DNA of 64,000 nt from Phragmites australis (lineage: Eukaryota; Streptophyta; Magnoliopsida; Poales; Poaceae), in contig NC_084943.1 in NCBI RefSeq assembly GCF_958298935.1, forward strand, positions 4,164,001 to 4,228,000, in the 5' to 3' direction. A model generated the notes under the pieces. It saw only the letters and a program-made list of their open reading frames with translations, was not told the DNA's origin and did not search any database. Of this stretch, positions 44,515 through 55,849 are shown one piece after another. Within the stretch, counting starts at the first letter, position 1. Every line of letters starts with the position of its first letter. The translations under genes were made by a program, and so were the position numbers.

Positions 44515-45220
44515 CTACAATGTACGAAGTAAATTAATGTCAAATCAACCTAATAAAAGAGACCAACCAAGCTTTTCATCAAAAAAATGGAGCTACCATG
44601 CATCCATGCATGAATGAACCATACAAATGACAATTAATTCGAAAATAATTAATAATTACCATTATATTATATACACGAATACTTAAAAAAATGGCAAAAA
44701 TTAATTCAAAAGTTGTTAAATGCTATAATTATTAATAATTTTATGTTTATATACCAAAAATCCAAAATTTATCTACAACACTAGATTAAAGCTAACCATT
44801 TATAGTAACATATCATTAAACCTTCATCTATACCTTGAGCTTCATATATACCTAGAACAACTAATATATTCTAAATCATCATGGAAAAAAAATCTAAGTC
44901 TAGATGTAGATATAGTTGATCTCTCAAGATTAATTTAGAACACAAATCTACATCATCTAATGAATAGAACAAAATTATGTCATTATGGAAAAAATCTAGA
45001 TCTAGCTAGCTCTCCAAACCAAAATCTAGACCATCTAAATCAAAATAGAACATAATGCTTACCTTGGAGTACCAAATGCCAATGAATCTTCAAGCTTTCA
45101 ACGAAATCTAACAAATTTTTTGGTTAAAATCGCCCTCTCCCTCCAAAAGCTACGCATGTTCATTTGCCACTATTCTGCTTTGATCCAGAGGTAGGGGATG
45201 ATGTAGTGTTCTAATAGTAG
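44515..45220. mobile_element. CACTA 5' non-coding interior
   Basis: AT-rich stretch between the transposase start and the sub-terminal repeats. No gene. Confidence 0.5.
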
Positions 45221-45771
45221 AGACGGCTTCATATTTGGAGCCATCTATACTAAAGTGTCATATCTCTCCCTGACTATTTTCTTAGACGGCTTGTGTTTGA
45301 AGCCGTATGTACTAATTTTATGGATGGCTCATGTTTGGAGCTGTCTGTGATATTCATTTTATTACAGAGGACTCCAAATATGAGCTATCTGTATTAATAT
45401 TATAGATAGCTCGTATTTGGAGCCATCTGTGACATTGGTTTTATTACAGACGGCTCGTATATGGAGCCATCTGTGATATTGGTTTTATTACATATGGCTC
45501 TAAATACGAATACAGATGGCTCTTATTTGGAGCCATCTGTGATATTAGTTTTATTACAGACGGCTCTAAATACGAGCCGTCTATAATACTAATATAGACG
45601 GTTCCTAACAAGAACCGTCTGTAATAAAAGCGTCCCACTACCTCTAGAGGGGTCTCGTCATTATCATAGATAATTCTTATTTAGAGCCGTTTGTGATAAT
45701 CTTTGCACAGAAGGCTCCACATACCCGTCTCTAAAAGGGCGTTCCTTTAAATCATTTTTGTAGTAGTGTAG

Positions 45772-46267
45772 CTATATGAGCATATGGATAGAATCAGGTC
45801 CATCAAGTACAACGATAAATTTTAGCTCTAATTGATCTAAGGCAAGATGATCTATAGCCTAATCACGTGAATACCTAGATTGATGTGGAATTAAGGTGGA
45901 CTAACTGGAATTCGGGGACACCATGAGCCGTTCACTGTTGCTTGGGGAAGAGCAGCGACAAGGTTCTGTTCAATGGTTGAAGAAGCCCGTAGACTGTTGG
46001 TGTAGACGTTCCCATCGCCCATGATGGTCGTGGCAGCGACAACAGAGGAGGGTGTCGACCCTTAGGTCGTTTTAGCACCTTATTTGATCAGGTTTCGTAT
46101 GTAGGGAATAGTCTAAGCTCATGGACATGTTAGCTGTCAGGAGGTGGCCGGCTACCCATATATATGGTGTTATACAACTCAGGACCAAAACCAATATTGG
46201 TTTTCGCCTTCGATAAAAGCGCATATGGGCCATTGAGCCCCTAAAAAATTGGTCAATTAGTTAGCTA
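45772..46267. other. no gene seen
   Basis: Spacer between the CACTA element and the Copia 3' LTR. No supported feature. Confidence 0.3.
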
Positions 46268-46721
46268 TGTTAGATTATATTTAAACTTAATTAACATTCC
46301 TACCTACCCTAAGCACATGAACACAAGATTTGAGATGCATTTGACTAACCCGGTTAGAATAAGCCATCTTGGTCGCTTGACGAAGAACAGCGATATGGAT
46401 CGGATCATGATCAATGTAGCTTCAATTGTCCTGTGTCTGTGTAACATTGCTATCGCCTGCATCGTGATGAATACTGGGAAGGTCTCAGCAATGGCGACGG
46501 CCTTCAAGCCACACCAAAGTTTCTCAGTATCGATTTTTGGGTTTGTTAGGGCATAACCAACTTCAGTTGAAACTCCCCTACACCTTAATGCTCTTGGTGG
46601 CTTGGGATTGAAGCCTTTTGGTTGTGCATTGGATGCACTCCCGATCACCACACATGTAGGTGGGTAGTTAGTCCCCTGAAGACTCGGTCATTTTTTACCA
46701 GTCAAGATCACACAACCAACA
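46268..46721 (-). repeat. Copia 3' LTR
   Basis: Left copy of the LTR pair, with TG/CA ends and a PPT on its right. The minus-strand opening here (46304-46651) is repeated in the other LTR and is not a gene. Confidence 0.88.
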
Positions 46722-47201
46722 TTCTTCCACTTGATCAAATGGCTGACATCATAAGTTCCACACTCAATAGGACATCACACCAAGGTAAGCATTTACAAGG
46801 GCCACTAAATAGCCAAAGAAACTCATTACCTATAGCGCGCCATTCTATCTCGATAGGATATTTACTTATTGGGAGAGGGCTTACATTCTTATGGTCCATT
46901 TGTGTAGTTTGTTTTCATTTGTCATTATGTACACTTTGAAAAGGTGAAAACAAACTTTGTAGTTCCAGAATCAAAGTTTTAGATCTCAATTTGCCCTATA
47001 AGTATAGGCTGTCAATAAGCCTTATGCCGACATTGATTTTGAGACAGGCCTTTAGCAAGGAGTCATTTAGCTAAACATTATATGCATTAACTTATATGTT
47101 GAACATGATAATTAATTCTTATAGGCTGAACATCAGTAATTTTGATTCTGGATTACATCTTTCACAACGTCATGTGTTTGGCTGTACCACTTGACATGTT
47201 T

Positions 47202-47650
47202 TTACTCAAAATGACATTGCACTCTTGCATAATAAATTCTGGGATAGAATCTTAAGCCAAAAGAAAAAGAAAATTTTCTTATTATTAAAGAACAATAGCC
47301 TATCGTGGATTTTTTATTTTCTAATGGTCTTATAACATGCCACAAGTCAGCTTGCATCATTAACGATGCCTTAAGAGATTGGTTTGAACAATTCCACAAT
47401 ATAGCTCCTCCTGCAAGGGTGAAGATTTGAATAGATGCGGATTTCTTATTATCAACACACCTTGCATAATTGGCGTCTGAATAACGCATAACTTTATGAT
47501 TGTGAGACTTCTCATATTTGAGCATGTAATCATTAGCACCCTGCGTATAACATAGAGTTGTCTTTAGTAGTTTTCCGGTGGTCCCATTCTGGATCAATAT
47601 CTGTCAAGTATCCTGGTTACAAACATTAAATGTGGGCACATACAAACTTA
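47202..47650 (-). pseudogene. Copia RNase H remnant
   Basis: Minus-strand fragment: LLKTTLCYTQGANDYMLKYE (the KVLRYLQGTKDYMLTY equivalent), then VMRYSDANYARCVDNKKSAS, IQIFTLAGGAILW and NCSNQSLKASLMMQADL, where the family has TSTMEAEF. The tail is unlike RNase H, so the frame is decayed after about residue 80. It lies about 480 bp from the PPT, the right place for the polyprotein end. Confidence 0.75.
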
Positions 47651-50620
47651 AGTATACATAATGTTCATGATAGCGGTAGCGTAAGAAATCTTTTATCATC
47701 CTCAATAACTAGATTAAACTCCCTTAATATTGGACCTATCTTAGTGAATCTTAATAGTCAAAACATGAAAGGCATCACCAAGACAATCTTAATGCCCTGA
47801 AGAATAAAATATGTGGTTCTTATACACTAATCTCCATATTATTGATAGTGAACTCAACAAGACATCGTCTATATGAACAACTAAGTAGTTAAACTTACTT
47901 CCACTGATCTTAATATAATCTTAAGGTTAAACATCAATAATTACTTAAGATTCTCAAATATAGTTTATCCAGTCTTAGAGCTCCCACTAGAATCAACATT
48001 TCTTCAAACTCAGTGGCACATAAGTATCTTAAGCTTGGTATTTTTACAAAACATAAGACATTGATACTGATTTCCTGAGATATCGACTAACTGTATGCAC
48101 ACTTGTCTTTGATACTTTCATCCAAGAAACTCATTGGGATAAAGTGTGTAAGTTCACTAGAGATTGAGACAAGTCACGGGTATGTCTCACAAATCTAGTG
48201 AAAAGTCATGGGTATATATGTCTCACAAATATAGTGAAGCATTTTCTTTCTTAATGAGATGTTCCATTCTCCCCCACGAAATGTGGCATAAGCATCAATG
48301 CCACAATTTCAATGAACTCTCAAGGAAATTGCTTCTCATAATGGTAGCATAAATTACATTATTAGGATGGAGGGTGAAAACATAATTTAGTATTGATGGA
48401 AAACTTCCAACAATTTCAACATTAGCCTCCTATCCATTCTCTAAGACTTCGCTTTAAAAACTTTCATGGTCTTGAGGTAATGTTGGCATCATAAGTGTAG
48501 TCTTTTATCTTAGTATCTCACCAAGTTTCCTTATGAATGTACACATTCATGGGCATATAGTTCACTTCTCATTCTTTGTTGTTGTCGTAGAAAAGAATGA
48601 CGTAATAAAGTAAATTAGAGAGGCTCTAATAATTCTTTATATCCATCTCATTGACCTTTGAGCACTCTTATGATCCGTAGTCCGGCAATAATTTTTTTGA
48701 AGAGCTTAAAAATATTTTCTATTATTTACTAGATAATCATAATTTAACTGGAGCGTTGCTCCCCTAGATTCTAAATTTATGATCATAAGGGACATTTGCT
48801 TAAATTGCTCCCACTAGTCTTTAGCAAACTAAAAATTTCATCGATTCTACATCAATACCTTAATCATCAATGGCTTCTCTAATAGGAGCTAATCATTATT
48901 ATTATTTCTATGTGCATAATCAACATAATTAACCTCAAGAATGATCATCTGGTAACAATAATAGTTACCTTATTCCTTTATTAAGGTAATAAGAGTAACC
49001 AAAGAAATTTATGACTGAATTGATAATAGAGACATATCACTGACTATTACTTTAATATTTACAAAATCTGTGAATAATTATCTGCCACGAAATTAACCCT
49101 ACGTTTGATTAGGTTAATAATATGCTAATGACAAAACATAACAATTCCAATTCACTTAACTGTTGGGCTAAAAACGAACAACTTATGATAAGGAAAGAAT
49201 CAACAGCCCAACTTCGTATCACCGTTTGGAAGAAAATGAATAATAACTTGATTCATTTATAGAGGTGGCAAATGATCATAAATAGCATTGGTCAATATGT
49301 AATCATGAGCCATCAAACATAATCCATAAATCAACATGAAATCTCTGACCAAAACTTCTTGTTGGTTCCATTTTGATCATAGAAACTATAGGAATGGCAC
49401 ATAATTACAATCAACGTTGGTCTAAATGTAACCGTGTGCCACAACATAATACCAAAACTTCATCAAATCTCTAACTAATATTTCTCATTGGTTCCATCTT
49501 AATTAGAGAAAACTTAATTGTTATATAGTCATGATCATATAAAAGCTTGAAAAAAATTACTTAATAACTTAATTAATCTAAGAATTAATTAAATGACACA
49601 TGACCATAATGACGTTAGTTAGTATATAATCATGAGCCATAAAATTAATCATAATCACATTAAGTCTCAAAGCAAAGTATACTAATTAGAGGCAAACTTA
49701 ATCATGTGATCAAATTGATGTGCATTAAATATTACTAAATTGCAGAAGAGTAAATATTAAACAAAAAATATCATAATTAATGAGCCGTAAATAAATACTA
49801 AAATCGAAAAAAGGGAAAAACTTAAGCTTATAATTTTAGGGAAAAATTAAAGCATAAGAGAAATTCTTGTCAACATAAAATGACAGCAACAAAATATATA
49901 TATATATCTGAGGAGAATCAAAATAAGTGATCTCATCTTAGCTTATCCCTTCAATGCACTTAAAACATTATTTTGTGGTATATAGCTAAAAAATATTCAA
50001 AAGGTCAGCCTAAATTTTATGCCTAATATTAGGCCCATTAAATATGCATGGCCTAGGGACATAAATATTTCATTAGTAGGTAATAAATTCTAACAATTCA
50101 TGATTATAAACAACTTTAGTTGGAATATAACCATGAAAAGTCAACATAAAGTACATCAATGCCCAAAACTTAGTTATAGATCCAAATCAAAATTTCCCGT
50201 TGGTTCCATTTTGATTTGAGACAAACTTAATCATAAAAGGCTAGAAAATTTCACTTAAAATCAACCATCATTAACTAAAAAGTGCATTCCTTAAGTACCA
50301 TAAAATACTGGCATCATTTTAGGCAACTCGACAATACTTCAAATTACATAAGATAAAACATCATTATTTGGCAATGAACATTAATTTAAACAAACAACAT
50401 ACACTGCTACTTATTTTCAGCCCATTACATCATTTCCAGGCCTAGTTAAAACCGGCCCAATTATTTCTAGCCAATTATGCACAACCAGCCCAGAAAAAAT
50501 GCACATATGGGGCTCAAAATAAAAAAGGCCCTTAGCCCAAAGTGACGTAGGCCCATCAGCGATATGGCTCAGCCCATTAGCACCCCAAGCCCATGGCAAC
50601 TCCGGAGTGATATTGTCCAT
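47651..50620 (-). mobile_element. Copia interior, AT-rich, with degenerate ~125-bp repeats
   Basis: No further polyprotein domain is readable. At 49260-50240 a phrase of the type aatcatgagccat ... caaaacttcttgttggttcc attttgat recurs about four times (starts near 49265, 49390, 49595 and 50105). It is a degenerate tandem array of unknown role near the 5' side of the element. An (AT)n run lies at about 49893-49907. Confidence 0.5.
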
Positions 50621-51593
50621 TAATGTTGATCGTACGGTTCACGTTGCTTGCCCTTGAACCAAAAACCAGCCGAACCCTAACCCTAATCATTCACCCCAAC
50701 CTCCTCAAAAAACATGAGAGAGAGAGAGAGAGAGGCAGAGTGAGCGATGCGGCGACGACAGTGAGCGGTGTGGGATCCCCTCATCGGAGCACGTGTGCGG
50801 TAGAGATGCTTCGCACAACATTGTCGAGGACATCTGCTGTAGCGCATGACGCTCAGGCGAATTCCATGATTGCGATGGTGCATGCAACTTAGGGGTATGA
50901 TGACAGTGCGCACGTGAAGCGGGGCAGTAGCATGACACGGAGCTTTTCCTCAGCGGTAGGTATCCCACATCATGGAGCCTGCGACGTCAGTATCATCAAG
51001 ATCCGGCGGTGCGGTAGCACACGGTGGACCCAGATGATGTCAGTACCATCAAGATGAGCATCAATCGCTGCCAACACATTACGGGGTTAGGGAATTTTGG
51101 GGGAAACTGGATCTAAGGTTTTGGGATATAGGATTTTGAGCTTTTGGTTTTGGATTCGGGTAAGAATTGGGGAAAAGTCTTAGGGTTTGGTGAATTCGCA
51201 CCCAATTCCTCTCCTTCTAAGTTCTAATCCCATTGACCCGAGCCGAAAATCCGGAGCGAATAAGCATGAAATTGTTGCTAACCAAGAGCCGTTAACATTA
51301 GAACTTGACCAACAGCCACATGATGACTGAAATGTGATCAATGGACACATTAGGGATCCTTAAAAATAAATGGCCGAGCCAATTTAGCTCTAAACATCAC
51401 TTATTTGAGGCTTAAACATGATCAACTGAGGCATAACTAACACTAAATATAGCTAATCCAGCAACAATTAGGTGCTAATTACCATTAATCATGACTAACA
51501 GGGACTCTATAAGCACTAATAAAAAACATTAACATTACAACTTAACTAATCCTTGATCTAAGCATGCTAAGGATTCATGAGATAGGCTAAGAG
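50621..51593 (-). mobile_element. Copia 5' leader region
   Basis: Sequence between the PBS and the interior, more GC-rich, with a (GA)n run at 50713-50733. The short openings on both strands at 50620-50970 show no family resemblance. Confidence 0.45.
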
Positions 51594-51609
51594 GCTCTTG
51601 ATACCAAAA

Positions 51610-52062
51610 TGTTAGATTATACTTCAACTTAATTAACATTACTGCCTAGCCTAAGCACAATAACACAAGATTTGAGATGCATTTGACTAACCCGGTTAGA
51701 ATAAGCCATCTTGGTCGCTTGACGAAGAACAACGACAAGGATCAGATCATGATCGATGTAGCTTTAGTTGTCATGTGTCTATGTAGTATTGCTATCGCGT
51801 GCACCATGATGAACGCCGGGAAGGTCCCGACAGCGGCGACAGCCTTCAAGCAACACCCGAGCTTCTCAGGATCGGTTTTTGGGTTTGTTAGGGCATAACC
51901 AACTTTAGTTGAAACTCCCCTATATCTTAACGATTTGGGTGGCTTGGGACCGAAGCCTTTTGGCTGTGCATTGGATGTACTCCCGATCACCACGCATGCA
52001 GTGGGTAGTTAGTCCCCTGAAGACTCAGCCATTGTTTACCAGCCAAGATTAGACAACCAACA
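51610..52062 (-). repeat. Copia 5' LTR
   Basis: Right copy of the LTR pair, adjoining the PBS on its left. Just outside, agccgagattagaacagctaaca (52063-52085) resembles the LTR's own last bases, a small duplication of the terminus. Confidence 0.88.
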
Positions 52063-52474
52063 AGCCGAGATTAGAACAGCTAACAATAATAATGTATGTC
52101 GCCTCTATAACTTTGTAGCAGAGGAGTTAGGGTTCGATGACGACCACAACAACTTGGTAGACTTCACAAAGATCGATCGGCTGTAACAAGGTGACTTGGT
52201 ATGCCTAGAAGGAATAATATAGAATGCATGCATACTTGTACTCTTTATTCTCTTTTACTCGTTGTTTAGGACATCGACACAGTCTCTAACAAACACATTT
52301 AACCATTACTTTCAACTACTACTTTTTTGGTAAAAGTTGATGAAAATTAGATGATGTCGAAGTATTTTTCATGATAAATTCACTACTATATTTTCATGTG
52401 CTAAATCCTAATAATTTTGTATATATTAATAGTCAAAGTTTCTAAAGTTTGACTGCACGTACTCTAGGATGATA
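52063..52474. other. spacer with one short unassigned open stretch
   Basis: At about 52068-52187 (+) a frame of roughly 40 codons ends LYNFVAEELGFDDDHNNLVD FTKIDRL then TAA. I do not recognise it. The rest, including the agtcaaagtttctaaagtttgact motif near 52431, looks like the edge of a MITE. Confidence 0.3.
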
Positions 52475-52504
52475 TTTTTTTTTTTAGCATCACAGAGTTT
52501 TCCA

Positions 52505-53464
52505 TTAATTAATAGCAGGAGTACAATCAACGGCTACTAATCCCATCAACCAGTCCGGGATATAGTCAAGCCAAAACCGGGATCGCTCAGTGGCCGACAC
52601 CATGCTCGCACAGCAGTGAGCCACCGAGTTTGCATCCCTACGCACCCACACAACTTTAAACTCAACAAAGCTCCTGCTTAACTCTATGATATCACACCAG
52701 AGGCCTCCAATGGACGATCGCATGCCATCACGCGCTTGCAACAAGGTCTTCAACCCAGAACAATCCACGTCAAGCATGACTCTCTCATAGCCCATCTCCG
52801 CAGCTAGCTCAAGCCCCTCCTTCGCTGCCATTGCCTCAGATGTCAGAACATCCGGAACATCGTCAAACCACCGCGCCGCCGCTGCCCGCACAAGGCCAGT
52901 GTTATCACGAATCACCACACCACCACTGCCAGTACATGTAGCGGCATCAAAGGCAACGTCCGTGTTCACCTTCACCCATCCTACCTCCGGACATCTCCAC
53001 TTCATCATACTTCTTGGCTGGTTTATCTTGTTCGGCATCTTCAGCGATGCGAGCTCATCTAGCATAGTTGAGATATATCGCACCGCAGCGCCAGGTTCCC
53101 AAACCTTCCGACCGTGGCGCCTTGCATTCCGGCCAGTCCACAACGTCCAGGCACCACATACCATCATCGCTGCTTCCTGACGAGAACATACATCCGCTTG
53201 AAGTACATCTGTCATCCACGTTCTAGGATGGAGGTCCGGAATTTTCATCCCCCAGAGCTTCTTTGCCTCAGCCCAGAATCTCTTAGCTGCCGGGCATCGG
53301 AACACCACATGGTGCAAGGTTTCCTCCGGGTCGCCACACAGCTCGTAGTGGCTTTCCAGTATGACATGTCTTCTTCTCAATTCCGCTTTAGATGGCAGGA
53401 AATTATGTATCACCCGCCACCAGAACGTACGCACCTTCGGTGGAACATTCAGCTTCCACACTTG
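52505..53464 (-). pseudogene. LINE ORF2 C-terminus: zinc-binding region and RNase H
   Basis: About 318 codons without a stop. It begins VWKLNVPPKVRTFWWRVIHN, then the zf-RVT pattern YELCGDPEETLHHVVFRCPA (Cys, His, Cys). The plant LINE RNase H follows with WVKVNTDVAFDAATCTGSGG, VVIRDNTG, TSEAMAAKEGLELAAEMGYE, VMLDVDCSGLKTLL and VWVRRDANSVAHCCAS. The RNase H acidic residues (D in NTDVAF, E in TSEAMAA, D in VMLDVDC, D in RRDANS) are present. It is separated from the RT frame by a single frameshift near 53465, so the whole ORF2 tail is nearly intact. Confidence 0.92.
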
Positions 53465-54761
53465 TCCCCAAACTTTTTCTTCCCTGGACGCCCCAGTTTA
53501 GTCGCCGCCATTGACAAGGCTGCTTGCTCCTCCTTGAGCAACCTGTAGGTCGAGCGCACCGAATATAACCCACTCTTCTCGTAAGCCCAGGCCACCACAT
53601 CAGACTCCATATTCACCCCCGGCTTAATCTTTAACACCTCCATCGCATCCAGTGCTATAAGCGATGTGCGCACCTTCGTCTCGTCCCAGACTCGTGTGCC
53701 AGGAACAAACAAGTCCCTCACAACCTCAGCTTCAACGTCCGGCATACGCACAAGGGGTCGGAGAGATCGCAGACCCGGAATCCAATTGTCTTGCCAGATA
53801 TTAATCTCCCCCGGCCCCACCCTCTTGATCAGCCCCCGTTTCAACACATCCTTGCCATGGAGGATTGATCTCCACGTCTCCGAGCTTCTCTTTTTCCTGG
53901 TCGCTGAGAGAAAATCCCCATTTGGAAAATACTTCCCCTTCAGAACCTTAGCACACAGCGATTCCGGCCGCGAGATCAGCCTCCAGCCTTGTTTCCCAAG
54001 CATCGCCTGATTGAACAGAGTAAAATCTCTAAAACCAATCCCTCCCTGGCACTTGGGCCTTGTCAATTTCTCCCATCTTTGCCAATGAATCTTATGCTTA
54101 TCCAGGGAGCTGCTCCACCAGTAATTTGAAACATACGAAGTGAGTTTACGACATACCACCGGTGGTAGCTTAAAGCACGACATCGAGTACGTCGGCACTG
54201 ACTGCGCATTAGCCTTAAGAAGCACCTCCCTTGCAGCACAACTGAGATTTTTCTCTGCCCAACCACCAACAAAACCCCTTACCCGTGCTGGCACAAAGTT
54301 GAAAACTTCCGAATTTCCTCTACCAGCCGCTGTGGGGAGGCCCAAATATTGCTCTCCGAGAGCTTCATTTGGGATTTGTAAGCTCCCGTGAACTTCTTCC
54401 TTGGCCTCTTGCTCACAGTTTGGACTAAAATAAATAGCCGATTTTTGTTTATTCACTAACTGGCCAGACCCTCTATTATAATCATCCTGAATTATTGCAA
54501 CCCGATCAGCTCCCCTCTTCGACGCCTGAGTGAAAATTAGGCAATCATCGGCAAACAAAAGATACGAAATCCATGGAGCATTCCTACTCACCCGCACTCC
54601 TCTTGAGACATATAGAGGCCCAATATTCTTCACCATACAGGAGAGCCCTTCAGAGCACAACAAAAAGAGATACGGTGAAATCGGATCACCTTGTCTGATT
54701 CCGCGAGTTAGTTTGATAGGGCGATATTTATTTGAGAACGGGGTAGTATCACCCAAATTAA
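53449..54761 (-). pseudogene. LINE ORF2 reverse transcriptase, truncated
   Basis: A 435-codon open stretch. It begins within RT (GDTTPFSNKYRPIKLTRGIR then QGDPISPYLFLLCSEGLSCM) and has the catalytic SYLLFADDCLIFTQ, followed by VNKQKSAIYFSPN, EQYLGLPTAAGRG, CAAREVLLKANAQSVPTYSM, KIHWQRWEKLTRPKCQGGIG and FNQAMLGKQGWRLI. The FADD motif is intact. The endonuclease and the first part of RT are missing through 5' truncation, common for LINE insertions. Confidence 0.93.
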
Positions 54762-54766
54762 ATGAT

Positions 54767-55454
54767 TTTCATATTGACTAACTTTTTATCTCAAGAAGAG
54801 GGGAAAAGGTGTTGAGGAAAAGTCATCGCACAGTTTCGTATCCCACGCGTGATAAGCCCACCCATTAATTTGGGAAGAATCAATAACTCACTGCCATGGA
54901 TCGTGAAGAAAAGACGGCCGTAAAGGTAACCAAGTTCTTGGGCCATTGGCTGATATATATAATATATGTGCACTTTTAGCTTTAATCGGAAGAGATGTTT
55001 AACGGACACTATATATGCAACTGGTGATCATTTGATTGCTGCTTTATGCCAGAAGATCAACTCGGTTGGCCCAAGTAACTGAGAGCTAATTGGTTGCGCA
55101 TCTCGACATCTCTTGGTGCACGTGCTAATATATACAAACAAAGGTAATTAAGGTGCAAAAGCACGGCTATTAGCAGTTTTTACTCGTTCATTTCAGACCA
55201 GTTTTATTGTGCAGAACGTGTGCTCTGAATCGAACCTAGAGAGAATTTCAAGTGATTGCAGCTGGTCATAAAATTTCGCAGATCCTGTAATAAAATTAAT
55301 ACTGTTCGTAGGTAACTACGCCACGTAATTCCCTGATGGTGTTCTCAGCCAGATCCGCCCCTGAGTTTGTTCTCCCTTATCATGGATTTTAAATTCAATA
55401 ACTTCTCTGGCCTTTCAATTTCACACTTTCGGGAGCATGTAGTAAGTTGTCGTT
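54767..55454. other. no gene seen
   Basis: AT-rich spacer, with a short (AT)n patch near 54953-54968. No supported feature. Confidence 0.3.
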
Positions 55455-55849
55455 GCAGTTAAAATGCCTGGTGCTGGTGGGAAAAGGCCAAACACTCAAG
55501 TCAATATAAATATATAATGAACCGTGTTTGCTTGATCCCAGTTACGTAATAGCTACTTCTCTGCTTTAAAGAATCGTTTAAGCCCAAATCATCCTCCGGC
55601 TATCAAGCGAAGTCCTCCATACGTGTGACAGGAGCATTGACCATATGCATCCAATAATTCATCAGGATATGGACTGCAGTAGCTAGTGCCTGTCCCAATA
55701 TGTACTAGCTTGAATGTTCAAAGCCGTCGCTGTCGAATCCTAGGTCCCCAGCATCTTACAAAACGCTAGCTGATAGCCGCATATAATTGCTTCATGAACT
55801 GAAAGCAAAGTGCTCGATCGATTGTCAACAGTTAAAACGAATGAGTAAT

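Larger units (their letters stand above)
39199..45768 (-). mobile_element. CACTA (En/Spm-type) DNA transposon
   Basis: Begins CACTACTAGAGAA and ends with the inverse of CACTACTACAAAAA, flanked by the 3-bp duplication TAG (39196-39198 and 45769-45771). Both sub-terminal regions (39240-39540 and 45220-45700) hold many direct and inverted copies of acagacggctc/gagccgtctgt, the expected transposase-binding repeats. It carries two minus-strand gene remnants: a TNPD-type transposase and an Ulp1-like second gene. Size 6570 bp. Confidence 0.95.
46268..52062 (-). mobile_element. Copia LTR retrotransposon, internally decayed
   Basis: Paired direct repeats 46268-46721 and 51610-52062 (454 and 453 bp), both TGTTAGATTATA to CAACCAACA on the plus strand. 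On the minus strand the 5' LTR is followed by the PBS ttttggtatcaagagc (about 51609-51594), complementary-type to initiator Met tRNA. The 3' LTR is preceded by the PPT gatcaagtggaagaa (46736-46722). This fixes the orientation. Flanking pentamers (agcta and agccg) match only partly. Only the RNase H region is recognisable between the LTRs. Confidence 0.9.
52475..54761 (-). mobile_element. 5'-truncated L1-type LINE
   Basis: Minus-strand LINE with its A-tail seen as a plus-strand T-run at 52475-52485. The body is flanked by ATGAT (52469-52473 and 54762-54766), a plausible target duplication. It is cut off inside the RT domain. It encodes two nearly continuous frames, RT and RNase H. Confidence 0.9.

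Noticed and set aside
46304..46651. Minus-strand frame repeated at 51742-51993
   Set aside because: It is LTR sequence present in both Copia LTRs; the duplication is explained by the LTR pair.
50675..50686. Telomere-like ccctaaccctaa
   Set aside because: Only two units inside the Copia leader; not a telomere or an interstitial array.
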